A DNA stretch of 56,217 nt from Oscillospiraceae bacterium (lineage in GTDB: Bacteria; Bacillota; Clostridia; Oscillospirales; Ruminococcaceae), in the NCBI GenBank assembly GCA_015067145.1, contig SVNA01000011.1, positions 1 through 56,217 of the forward strand, read 5' to 3'. This document shows positions 17,029 to 24,580 of this stretch, piece by piece. Each line of letters begins with the position of its first letter. Within the stretch, counting starts at the first letter, position 1. The notes beneath the pieces were generated by a model. That model saw only the letters and a program-made list of their open reading frames with translations. It ran no database searches and was not told the DNA's origin. The position numbers and the translations under genes were made by a program.

Positions 17029-17318
17029 AAATTTAATACATCTCGCAAAAGCATTGATAAGAAATAGTAAATTGTATGCAGATTCACAGAGAGACCTTGG
17101 CTGGTGTAAAAGGTTATGATGATACAGTTGAACACATCTTTGAGCTATTTACCGAAAGGGAACTTCCCGAGTAGACTAAATCGGTCCTCCGCCCGTTATC
17201 GCGGAAAAGTATGTTGGTACTTAGTGAGGTTGTCTCCGTGAGGTGACAGCGAACAGAGGTGGAACCACGAAAGATATTTCGTCCTCTTGGCATCAGATGA
17301 TGCTGGGAGGACTTTTTG
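17029..17318 (+). ncRNA. T-box riboswitch leader, specifier probably CAC (His)
   Basis: tRNA-sensing leader. Stem I closes by AATTGTAT (17070-17077) with ATACAGTT (17122-17129); the AGTA/GAA loop-E bases flank the specifier loop. Right after GAA the loop reads CACA, then TCTT pairs with AAGA (17059-17062). By the usual rule (specifier followed by a purine) the codon is CAC, histidine. Stem I top has GGTGTAA. The antiterminator T-box AGAGGTGGAACCACG (17254-17268) pairs AGAGG with CCTCT around a UGGAACC bulge. The competing terminator is a 15-bp stem at 17281-17312 followed by T5. Uncharged tRNA should allow readthrough into the ABC operon. The UGGA bulge predicts a U discriminator, which does not fit tRNA-His. 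Confidence 0.9.
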
Positions 17319-17408
17319 TTTTCAGCGGTTTTAAAAGCAGATGCAGTTTTTACGGGACATATTAAATTGAACCTTAATCAAAAAATAAAAATCAGAGGAG
17401 ATTTAATT

Positions 17409-18191
17409 ATGAAAAAACTTACAGCTTTATTGTTATCCGCTATTATGGCTCTTTCCCTTACAGCATGCGGCTCCAGTACACCTGCAGCAGACAACACAAC
17501 AGAAGATAAAACAGTTGTTATCGGTGTTGACGATACTTTTGCACCTATGGGCTTCCGTGATGAATCAGGCAATCTTGTTGGTTTTGATATCGACCTTGCA
17601 AACGAACTTCTCGGCAGACTTGGCTACGAACCAAAATTCCAGGTTATCGACTGGTCCATGAAAGAAACAGAACTTGAAAACGGCAACATCGACCTTATCT
17701 GGAACGGCTACACAATTACAGACAGCCGCAAAGAAAAGGTAAACTTCACACAGGCTTATCTCGACAACAAACAGATTATCGTTACAATGGCTGACAGCGA
17801 TATCGAAACAAAAGCTGACCTTGCAGGCAGAACAGTAGCAGTTCAGAAAGAATCCAGTGCATACGATGCAGTTATGGCTGATACAGCAACAGCAGCTTCC
17901 CTCGAAGGCGGCGAACCTGTTCAGTTTGATACAAACACAGACGCATTTATGGACGTTGAAGCAGGCAGAAGCGACGCTATCGTAGTTGACGAAGTTCTCG
18001 CAAGATACTACATCAAACTCCGTGGTGCCCAGCAGTACAAAGTATTGGCAGAAGACTTCGGCAGCGAAGAATACGGCATCGGCGTTAGAAAATCTGACAC
18101 AGAATTCCTTGCAGAAATCGACAGCGAACTTACAGAAATGATCAACGACGGTACATTTGCTGAAATCAAAGGCAGATGGTTCTCCGAATAA
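17409..18191 (+). CDS. Polar amino acid ABC transporter substrate-binding lipoprotein
   Basis: 260 residues starting MKKLTALLLSAIMALSLTAC (lipobox LTAC); AGAGGAG stands before this ATG, and the open frame reaching back to 17316 runs through the T-box terminator and is not coding. Type 3 periplasmic-binding fold: TFAPMGFRDESGNLVGFDID, then NGNIDLIWNGYTITDSRKEK, and EYGIGVRKSD near the end. First gene of a three-gene importer under T-box control, so the ligand should be the amino acid sensed by that T-box, most likely histidine; hisXYZ-type operons of this kind have been predicted in Firmicutes. Confidence 0.93.
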   Translation: MKKLTALLLSAIMALSLTACGSSTPAADNTTEDKTVVIGVDDTFAPMGFRDESGNLVGFDIDLANELLGRLGYEPKFQVIDWSMKETELENGNIDLIWNGYTITDSRKEKVNFTQAYLDNKQIIVTMADSDIETKADLAGRTVAVQKESSAYDAVMADTATAASLEGGEPVQFDTNTDAFMDVEAGRSDAIVVDEVLARYYIKLRGAQQYKVLAEDFGSEEYGIGVRKSDTEFLAEIDSELTEMINDGTFAEIKGRWFSE

Positions 18192-18234
18192 TCCAAAAGT
18201 AAAATTCACCCCTTAAATATACGACATACTGTGG

Positions 18235-18257
18235 CAGTGCGAAGAACATTCGCACTG
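18235..18257 (+). promoter_or_regulatory. Intercistronic hairpin after the binding-protein gene
   Basis: Perfect 9-bp stem CAGTGCGAA/TTCGCACTG with a 5-nt loop in the 126-bp gap between the receptor and permease genes. The following bases are not a clean T-tract. Such hairpins commonly stabilise the receptor mRNA or cut downstream transcription, giving excess receptor. Confidence 0.5.
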
Positions 18258-18317
18258 TTGCGGTTTTAAAAAGCTGATCTGAAAGCTTGAAAATAATCAC
18301 ACTCAGAGGTTAATTTA

Positions 18318-18950
18318 ATGGAAATACTCAAACTTATGCCCCGTTTTCTTGAAGGGTTACAGCTTACATTGGGTCTGTGGGCAATAGTGCTTGTGCTCTC
18401 TATCCCTCTTGCCTTTCCTGTAGCATTTATCCGCAGCAGCAAAAACAAACTGGTTGCAGGTGCAACAAAATTTTATATAGACATTATGCGTGGCACACCG
18501 TTGCTTCTGCAGATGTGTTTCATCTTCTTCGGGCTGCCTGAAGTAGGCATAGTATTTGAGCGTTTCACCACCGCTGTTGTGGCCTTTGTAATCAACTACA
18601 CCGCTTATTTCGCCGAAATTTTCCGTTCCGGTCTTAAAAGCATAGACAGAGGCCAGTGGGAAGCAGGACAGATGCTGGGCATCTCAAAACCTGTACTTTT
18701 CTTCAAGGTTATTCTCCCGCAGACCATCAGAACAGTTATTCCTGCTGTTACAAACGAGGTAACAACCCTTGTAAAGGATACTTCTCTTGTTTACATTCTC
18801 GGGCTTGGCGACCTGCTGCGTCAGGGTAAAATCTATGCAAACAGTTTATCATCCCTTGCACCGTTTTTAGTGGTAGGTGTTTTGTACTTTATCGTTATTA
18901 CAATCATCAGCAAAGGCTGTGAGAAGATAGAAAAATCTTTCAACTACTAA
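18318..18950 (+). CDS. Polar amino acid ABC transporter permease
   Basis: 210 residues with about five membrane helices, His/Glu/Gln/Arg/opine family (HEAAMP). The family N-terminal block FLEGLQLTLGLWAIVLVLSI and RGTPLLLQMCFIFFGLP are clear. The EAA loop that contacts the ATPase is QWEAGQMLGISKPVLFFKVI, followed by LPQTIRTVIPAVTNEVTTLV and KDTSLVYILGLGDLLRQGK. Functions with the receptor upstream and the ATPase 12 bp downstream. Confidence 0.95.
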   Translation: MEILKLMPRFLEGLQLTLGLWAIVLVLSIPLAFPVAFIRSSKNKLVAGATKFYIDIMRGTPLLLQMCFIFFGLPEVGIVFERFTTAVVAFVINYTAYFAEIFRSGLKSIDRGQWEAGQMLGISKPVLFFKVILPQTIRTVIPAVTNEVTTLVKDTSLVYILGLGDLLRQGKIYANSLSSLAPFLVVGVLYFIVITIISKGCEKIEKSFNY

Positions 18951-18962
18951 AGGAGTTTCAAA

Positions 18963-19610
18963 ATGCTTAAAGTAACAAATTTATACAAAAGCTTTGGCAG
19001 TCAGACCGTGCTGAATGATATATCCTTTGAACTGGCAAGCGGCGAAATTATGTGTCTGCGTGGCAAAAGCGGGGCTGGCAAAACCACACTTATCCGCTGT
19101 ATCTGCAATCTTGACAAAGCAGATACAGGCACAATCGCCATAAACGGCATAGAAAGCCTTGAAAACGGAAAGCCAAACAAAGCTTATCAGAACACTGTCG
19201 GTATGGTTAGTCAGGGGCTGGACCTTTTCCCTAACCTCACAGTTATGGACAATATCACCCTTGCTCCTGTAAGCCGCAAACTGATGACAAAGGACGAAGC
19301 AGAAAAAAACGCCCTTGCATTACTTGAATCCCTTGAAATCAAAGATAAGGCAGACAGCTATCCGTCACGCCTTTCCGGTGGTGAAAGACAGCGTGTTGCT
19401 GTTGCAAGAGCCTGCATTCTCAGTCCGTCAGTGCTGTTCTTTGACGAACCTACAAGTGCACTGGATATAGATTCCACACGGGAAGTTGCAAAGCTTATTG
19501 AAGATATCGCCAGCCGCGGTATCAGTGTTGTTATCATCACCCACGATGAAAGCTTCTGCAATATGCTGGGTGCAAGACAGATTGTTATCGAAGACGGCAG
19601 AATCGCATAA
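18963..19610 (+). CDS. Amino acid ABC transporter ATP-binding protein
   Basis: 215 residues, slightly shorter than the 240 typical of the family. Walker A GKSGAGKTTLIR (about residue 37), Q-loop MVSQGLDLFPNLTV, signature LSGGERQRVAVARA, Walker B VLFFDEPTSALD and switch IITHDE are all intact. AAAGGAG stands before ATG. Last gene of the T-box operon; a strong terminator follows. Confidence 0.95.
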   Translation: MLKVTNLYKSFGSQTVLNDISFELASGEIMCLRGKSGAGKTTLIRCICNLDKADTGTIAINGIESLENGKPNKAYQNTVGMVSQGLDLFPNLTVMDNITLAPVSRKLMTKDEAEKNALALLESLEIKDKADSYPSRLSGGERQRVAVARACILSPSVLFFDEPTSALDIDSTREVAKLIEDIASRGISVVIITHDESFCNMLGARQIVIEDGRIA

Positions 19611-19647
19611 CTTAGTCATATACAGGACTTACTTCCTCTTTAATATG

Positions 19648-19700
19648 AAATGGAAAAGCTTATCTGATTTGTTCAGTATAAGCTTTTCCATTTATTTATT
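19648..19700 (+). terminator. Terminator of the amino acid ABC operon
   Basis: Perfect 13-bp stem TGGAAAAGCTTAT/ATAAGCTTTTCCA (19651-19663 with 19678-19690), then TTTATTTATT. Confidence 0.8.
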
Positions 19701-19758
19701 GCAGATAAAAAATATATATTGTATATTTAATATAATATAAAAACAAAGGATACATACA

Positions 19759-21129
19759 ATGGTTTTACCACAGGATTTCAAAGACAAAATGAAAACCCTT
19801 TTAAAAGAAGATTTTGATGAATTTTTAAAGGGCTATGATAAAGATAATTTTTATTCTCTGAGAATAAATACACTTAAAGCACATCCTGATGATGTACTGA
19901 ATAAAAATCTGTTTGATTTCTCTCCGGTAAAATGGTGCCCTACAGGTTATTATTACCCGGGAAATCAGCGTCCCGGCAGACACAGCTATCATCACGCAGG
20001 GGTGTTCTATATTCAGGAAGCAAGTGCCATGGCTGTTGTGGAATGTGCCAACATTCAGCATGGTGACAAAGTGCTGGATTTATGTGCCGCACCGGGCGGA
20101 AAAAGCACCCAAATTGCCGCAAAGCTTAACGGCACAGGTTTACAGATAAGCAACGAGATAGTGCCAAACAGGGCAAAAATACTGTCTCAGAACATAGAGC
20201 GTATGGGTGTAAAAAACGCAGTTGTAACCAACGAAAGCCCTGAAAAGCTGGAAAAGGTATTCCCCTCTTTTTTTGACAAAATAATAGTTGATGCCCCTTG
20301 CTCTGGCGAGGGTATGTTCCGCAAAGACCCTGCAGTTGTAAATGAATGGAGTCCGGCTCAGGTTGAAGTCTGTGCAAACCGGCAGGGACATATACTTGAA
20401 AGTGCACACAAGATGCTGGCAGAAAACGGCGTTATGGTCTATTCTACCTGTACTTTTTCCCCGGAAGAAAATGAAATTGCAGTGGCGAAATTTATTGATA
20501 ATCACCCTGAATATATTCTTGTAAAACCGGATGTGCATAAATTCTTTTCACCAGGTGTTCCCCGGTGGGCAGACAGCAACAACACAGATCTTGAGAAAAC
20601 AATGCATCTGTTTCCTCATAGAATAGACGGCGAAGGGCATTTTATTGCAGTTTTAAAGAAAACCTGCGGCAGTGAAAGCCGTGTAAAAACCGCAAAGGCA
20701 TTAACAGACAAAAAACTGCTGCAGCCATATTTTGATTTTGAGAAAAAATTCCTTAAAGATATTTCTTTTGCTAACTTTACCCTTTTCGGAGAAAACCTTT
20801 ATGCTATGCCTGAAGGTACACCTGATTTGTCCAAAATTAAGGTACTTCGCTGCGGTCTGCATCTGGGTGAAATAAAGAAAAACCGATTTGAACCAAGCCA
20901 TTCTCTTGCTATGGCGTTGCACAAAAACAATGTAATACAGTCTGTAAGCTATGATTGTGACAGCGATGAAATGCTGAACTATCTTAAAGGTGAAACCCTC
21001 ACTGTAAGTGATGATATAAAAGGCTGGTGCCTTGTATGTACCGACGGATATTCTGCGGGCTGGGCAAAGGTCAGCGACGGTATCGCCAAAAACCACTACC
21101 CGAAAGGCCTGAGAATTACAATGGCATAA
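19759..21129 (+). CDS. RsmB/NOP family rRNA (cytosine-C5) methyltransferase, RsmF/YebU-like
   Basis: 456 residues. The N-terminal SAM-dependent domain shows LDLCAAPGGKSTQIAAKLNG (about residue 110), motif IV DAPCSGEGMFRKDP (about residue 178, with one catalytic Cys) and motif VI YSTCTFSPEENE (second Cys). The C-terminal region (from about residue 310), with KVLRCGLHLGEIKKNRFEPS and YSAGWAKVSDG, matches the extra RNA-binding domain of RsmF-like enzymes. Probably makes m5C in 16S rRNA; the exact site is not predictable. Single gene. Confidence 0.93.
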   Translation: MVLPQDFKDKMKTLLKEDFDEFLKGYDKDNFYSLRINTLKAHPDDVLNKNLFDFSPVKWCPTGYYYPGNQRPGRHSYHHAGVFYIQEASAMAVVECANIQHGDKVLDLCAAPGGKSTQIAAKLNGTGLQISNEIVPNRAKILSQNIERMGVKNAVVTNESPEKLEKVFPSFFDKIIVDAPCSGEGMFRKDPAVVNEWSPAQVEVCANRQGHILESAHKMLAENGVMVYSTCTFSPEENEIAVAKFIDNHPEYILVKPDVHKFFSPGVPRWADSNNTDLEKTMHLFPHRIDGEGHFIAVLKKTCGSESRVKTAKALTDKKLLQPYFDFEKKFLKDISFANFTLFGENLYAMPEGTPDLSKIKVLRCGLHLGEIKKNRFEPSHSLAMALHKNNVIQSVSYDCDSDEMLNYLKGETLTVSDDIKGWCLVCTDGYSAGWAKVSDGIAKNHYPKGLRITMA

Positions 21130-21172
21130 TATTTTATATAAATTTATTCATAAATATTGGAGGTAACTGATT

Positions 21173-21646
21173 ATGGGCAAAAAACTGGTGGCATATTTCT
21201 CTGCAAGCGGTGTAACAGCAGAAGTTGCAAAATCCATGGCTGAAACATTGGGCTGTGAAGTTTATGAAATTACACCTGCTGTACCTTACACAAAAGAAGA
21301 CCTTGACTGGATGGACAAAACAAGCCGCAGCTCTGTGGAGATGGCAGACAAATCTTCCCGTCCTGAAATCAAGGATATTCCTGTTGACCTTGCTGACTGT
21401 GATACAATCTATCTCGGTTTCCCTATCTGGTGGTATATTGCACCGACAATAGTAAACACATTTGTTGAAAAATATGATTTAAGCGGCAAAACAGTGGTGC
21501 TTTTTGCAACCAGCGGCGGCAGTGACTGGGGCAAAACTGTGGAATTTCTGGAAAACAGCTGCAAAGGTGCAACAATCGTTGAAGGCAAGGTTCTGAGACC
21601 GGGTGTAAGCCGTGATGATTTTGATGCATGGGTTAAAACACTTTAA
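21173..21646 (+). CDS. Flavodoxin (Flavodoxin_4 type)
   Basis: 157 residues. An FMN-binding N-terminal motif (YFSASGVTAEVAKSMAET) and an aromatic loop in DTIYLGFPIWWYIAPTIVNT, then LFATSGGSDWGKTVEFLE, match the longer-loop flavodoxin-like proteins that serve as low-potential electron carriers or quinone/nitro reductases. AGGAGG-like GGAGGTAAC precedes ATG. Single gene, convergent with rlmH across a shared terminator. Confidence 0.9.
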   Translation: MGKKLVAYFSASGVTAEVAKSMAETLGCEVYEITPAVPYTKEDLDWMDKTSRSSVEMADKSSRPEIKDIPVDLADCDTIYLGFPIWWYIAPTIVNTFVEKYDLSGKTVVLFATSGGSDWGKTVEFLENSCKGATIVEGKVLRPGVSRDDFDAWVKTL

Positions 21647-21660
21647 TTTTGATATATACA

Positions 21661-21696
21661 AAAAAATTGGCAAATCCTGTGATTTGCCAATTTTTT
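21661..21696. terminator. Bidirectional terminator between flavodoxin and rlmH
   Basis: Perfect 16-bp inverted repeat (AAAAAATTGGCAAATC and its complement) around a CTGT loop, T6 on each strand, between convergent genes. Confidence 0.92.
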
Positions 21697-21710
21697 ATTG
21701 CGATAATAAC

Positions 21711-22196
21711 TTATTTGTGATACTTGCTGCCATTTATAATGGAAAAACCCCTGTAAATCTGCTCCAGCAGCATAACACGTGCCAGCTGGTGAGGAAATGT
21801 CATTTTTGACATAGACATTTTATAGTGGGAAAGCTGTTTTACCCTGTCGGAAAGACCATGGCTTGAGCCAATGATAAAACAGATATTTGAAAAGCCTTCA
21901 ACAGCCTTGTCGCTGAACATTTTTGCCAAATCTTCACTGGACATCTGTTTGCCTTCTATGCACATAGAGATAACATAGCTTTGTTTTGGAATGTTCTTGA
22001 TAATTTCGTCTGCTTCCCTGTCCAGAGTTTTCTGTATAAGGGCATCGCTGAGGCTTTTTTCCATAAGCTGAACATCTTCAAGCTGAACAATTTTAAGGTT
22101 GCACATCGTTTTGAGACGTTTTATGTATTCATTACAGCCGTCCAGCATAAAACCTTTCTGCACCTTGCCCATGGCGATAATTGTTATATTCTGCAT
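21711..22196 (-). CDS. rlmH: 23S rRNA (pseudouridine1915-N3)-methyltransferase RlmH
   Basis: 161 residues, SPOUT family, the usual length. Signatures: YVISMCIEGKQMSSEDLAKM, the knot region FIIGSSHGLSDRVK (most relatives read FVIGGSDG here) and SKMTFPHQLARVMLLEQIYR near the C terminus. It methylates Psi1915 in helix 69 of 23S rRNA in assembled 70S ribosomes. It starts 11 bp after the MBL-fold gene, as in the walJ-rlmH neighbourhood of many Firmicutes. Confidence 0.96.
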   Translation of the reverse strand: MQNITIIAMGKVQKGFMLDGCNEYIKRLKTMCNLKIVQLEDVQLMEKSLSDALIQKTLDREADEIIKNIPKQSYVISMCIEGKQMSSEDLAKMFSDKAVEGFSNICFIIGSSHGLSDRVKQLSHYKMSMSKMTFPHQLARVMLLEQIYRGFSIINGSKYHK

Positions 22197-22207
22197 AGTA
22201 TCTCCTT

Positions 22208-23005
22208 TTAAAACTGTGTGGGTAGTGTTATCTCGTGACGGCGGTTAGCCTTTACAACCTCAACATCCTTTGTTATATCCACACCCTTTGACATACCTGT
22301 CAGTGCAAGCTGGCTGAGTGCTGTTGACGGTGTGTTGTTATTGTTGGAAAGATGGCACAGATGCAGTTTTTTTACCCCGCCCTGTATAAGCTGGATTGCC
22401 GCATCACTGCACTGATTATTGCTCAAGTGGCCACGGTTTGATGAAATGCGTGTTTTGAGATAGTATGGGTAATTTTCATTTTCTCTCAGCATAATTTCAT
22501 CGTAGTTGGACTCGATAACTGCTAAATCTGCACCCATAAACTGATTTAATATATTTTCAGTCACACAGCCAAGGTCAGTTGCCATTGTCATTCTTGTGCC
22601 GTTCTGAGTATGTATATTAAAACCCATACATCCTACAGAATCGTGAGGTGTATCAAATCCTGTAACGTAAAAATCACCGATATTGTGTCCTGCAAAGTTC
22701 ATGTCTTCAAGACGGATATGTCCGGGAACAAGGTCATAGTCTGCAAGATAGTCCAGTGTTGCACAGTTGGAGTAAACAGGTATATCCAGCTTTTTTAAAA
22801 ACACCTTAAGACCGTTTACATGGTCAGAATGTTCATGACTGATGAGCACACCCTGCAGATTTTTTAAATCCAGACCGATTTCCTTTATCGCATTTGTGGT
22901 GATACGGGCAGATTTGCCTATATCTATAAGTATAAATTTTCCGTTCTGCTCTATAACTGAGCAGTTGCCGCTGGAGCCCGAGTACAGAGAAATATAATTT
23001 GCCAT
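22208..23005 (-). CDS. MBL-fold metallohydrolase, WalJ/YycJ-like
   Basis: 265 residues of the metallo-beta-lactamase fold. The N terminus SLYSGSSGNCSVIEQNGKFI with LIDIGKSARIT and the metal motif ISHEHSDHVNGL (about residue 55) are diagnostic of YycJ/WalJ; further ligands are seen at DTPHDSVG and NRGHLSN. The family is a 5'-3' exonuclease linked to the WalRK cell-wall regulon and mismatch repair in Bacillus; here no walRK genes are adjacent. Forms an operon with rlmH. Confidence 0.93.
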   Translation of the reverse strand: MANYISLYSGSSGNCSVIEQNGKFILIDIGKSARITTNAIKEIGLDLKNLQGVLISHEHSDHVNGLKVFLKKLDIPVYSNCATLDYLADYDLVPGHIRLEDMNFAGHNIGDFYVTGFDTPHDSVGCMGFNIHTQNGTRMTMATDLGCVTENILNQFMGADLAVIESNYDEIMLRENENYPYYLKTRISSNRGHLSNNQCSDAAIQLIQGGVKKLHLCHLSNNNNTPSTALSQLALTGMSKGVDITKDVEVVKANRRHEITLPTQF

Positions 23006-23070
23006 TTTACCTCTTTATCCACTGTATATAAAAATGCATACAGAATTCTTTGTCGTACAGTGTATATTTC

Positions 23071-23100
23071 AAAAAAAAGGCAGGATTATACCTGCCTTTT
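23071..23100 (-). terminator. Terminator of murA
   Basis: Minus strand: perfect 10-bp stem AAAAGGCAGG/CCTGCCTTTT with a 6-nt loop followed by T8, six bases after the murA stop. Confidence 0.9.
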
Positions 23101-23106
23101 ATGTTT

Positions 23107-24396
23107 TTAATATGCTTTTTTTAATTCAGATTCTTCCTGAATTGCAACCTTCTGAATGTTACCGCCCAGTGCTCTGATTTTTTTAACAATATCTACATAG
23201 CCACGTTCAACGTGCTGGATTTCGTAAACTTCGCTCTGTCCTTCTGCACAAAGTGCCGCAACAACAAGTGCCGCACCGGCACGCAGGTCTGTTGCTGAAA
23301 CAGGAGCAGGTCTCAGTTCTTCAACACCTTCAAATACAGCTACTCTGCCCTCAACCTGAATATTTGCACCCATTTTGTTGAGTTCATCACAGTATTTGAA
23401 ACGGTTATCCCAGATGCCCTCTGTGATTATGGATGTGCCCTTTGCAAAGCAGAGCAGAACACCCATTACAGGCTGAAGGTCTGTCGGGAAACCCGGGTGA
23501 GGCATTGTTTTGATATTTGTTGTGCTGTATGCACCGCCAATACCTTTTACTCGGATGCTGTCGTCAAATTCTTCAATTTCAGCACCGATAACTCTCAGCT
23601 TTGATGTAACCGGTTCAAGATGTTTTGGAATAACATTCTTGATAAGAATATCGCCGCGGCTTGCCGCTGCAGCAACCATAAATGTACCTGCTTCGATCTG
23701 GTCCGGAATTATGGAATATATGCCACCGTGCATGGATTTTACACCGTGGATTTTGATAACATCTGTACCTGCACCTCTTACGTTTGCACCCATAATATTG
23801 AGGAAGTTTGCAACGTCAACGATATGAGGTTCCTTTGCAACGTTTTCCAGTATTGTTGTTCCCTCTGCCATAACTGCAGCCAGCATAGCGTTGATTGTTG
23901 CACCAACACTGATTGTGTCAAAGAAAACATGTGCACCGTGAAGATTATCGCTCTTTACATTTACCATTGCATAATCGATGGAATGCTCTGCACCAAAGGC
24001 TGTAAATGCCTTGAGGTGCTGGTCGATAGGACGTGCACCAAGATTGCAGCCGCCAGGCATAGGCACGCTGCCTTCGCCAAAACGGGAAAGCATACTGCCA
24101 AGGAAATAGTATGATGCTCTCATCTTTTTGCCAAGTTCAAGTGGAACTTCGGTAACATTGATGGAGGATGTGTCTATTTCCAGAGATGTAGGGCCAACCC
24201 ACTGAACCTTTGCACCAAGTTCTTTCAATATATTAATCTCTGCTCTGATATCACTTATGTCCGGCACATTTTCAAGGATACAAACATCGTTTGCCAGAAC
24301 AGTGGCCGGCAGAATGGCTACTGCCGCATTTTTGAAGCCACTGATTGTAACCTCGCCTGTCAAAGGCCTGCCGCCTGATATAACGTACTTTTCCAA
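23107..24396 (-). CDS. murA: UDP-N-acetylglucosamine 1-carboxyvinyltransferase MurA
   Basis: 429 residues. First committed step of peptidoglycan synthesis: transfers enolpyruvate from PEP to UDP-GlcNAc. The N-terminal SGFKNAAVAILPATVLANDV block contains the conserved Lys-Asn pair. The flexible loop PGGCNLGARPIDQHL carries the catalytic cysteine that fosfomycin alkylates. HPGFPTDLQPVM is the usual C-terminal half motif. Complete and normal length; own terminator. Confidence 0.97.
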   Translation of the reverse strand: MEKYVISGGRPLTGEVTISGFKNAAVAILPATVLANDVCILENVPDISDIRAEINILKELGAKVQWVGPTSLEIDTSSINVTEVPLELGKKMRASYYFLGSMLSRFGEGSVPMPGGCNLGARPIDQHLKAFTAFGAEHSIDYAMVNVKSDNLHGAHVFFDTISVGATINAMLAAVMAEGTTILENVAKEPHIVDVANFLNIMGANVRGAGTDVIKIHGVKSMHGGIYSIIPDQIEAGTFMVAAAASRGDILIKNVIPKHLEPVTSKLRVIGAEIEEFDDSIRVKGIGGAYSTTNIKTMPHPGFPTDLQPVMGVLLCFAKGTSIITEGIWDNRFKYCDELNKMGANIQVEGRVAVFEGVEELRPAPVSATDLRAGAALVVAALCAEGQSEVYEIQHVERGYVDIVKKIRALGGNIQKVAIQEESELKKAY

Positions 24397-24580
24397 ATTT
24401 ATACTCCTTTAGAGTTTCATTTTATATCTGATGTATACTAATTACTATTATGTGAATAATGCACAAATAAATTCTTAAAAAATTGTGACCTTGAATAGTA
24501 TATCATTTCTTTTAAAAATTTCAATAGCTTATTTAAAACATAGAGATAGAATATTGTTTCAAAGTATAACCAAATAGAAT

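Noticed and set aside
17316-17408. N-terminal extension of the amino acid receptor
   Set aside because: It would start inside the T-box terminator T-tract; the signal peptide and AGAGGAG support the ATG at 17409.
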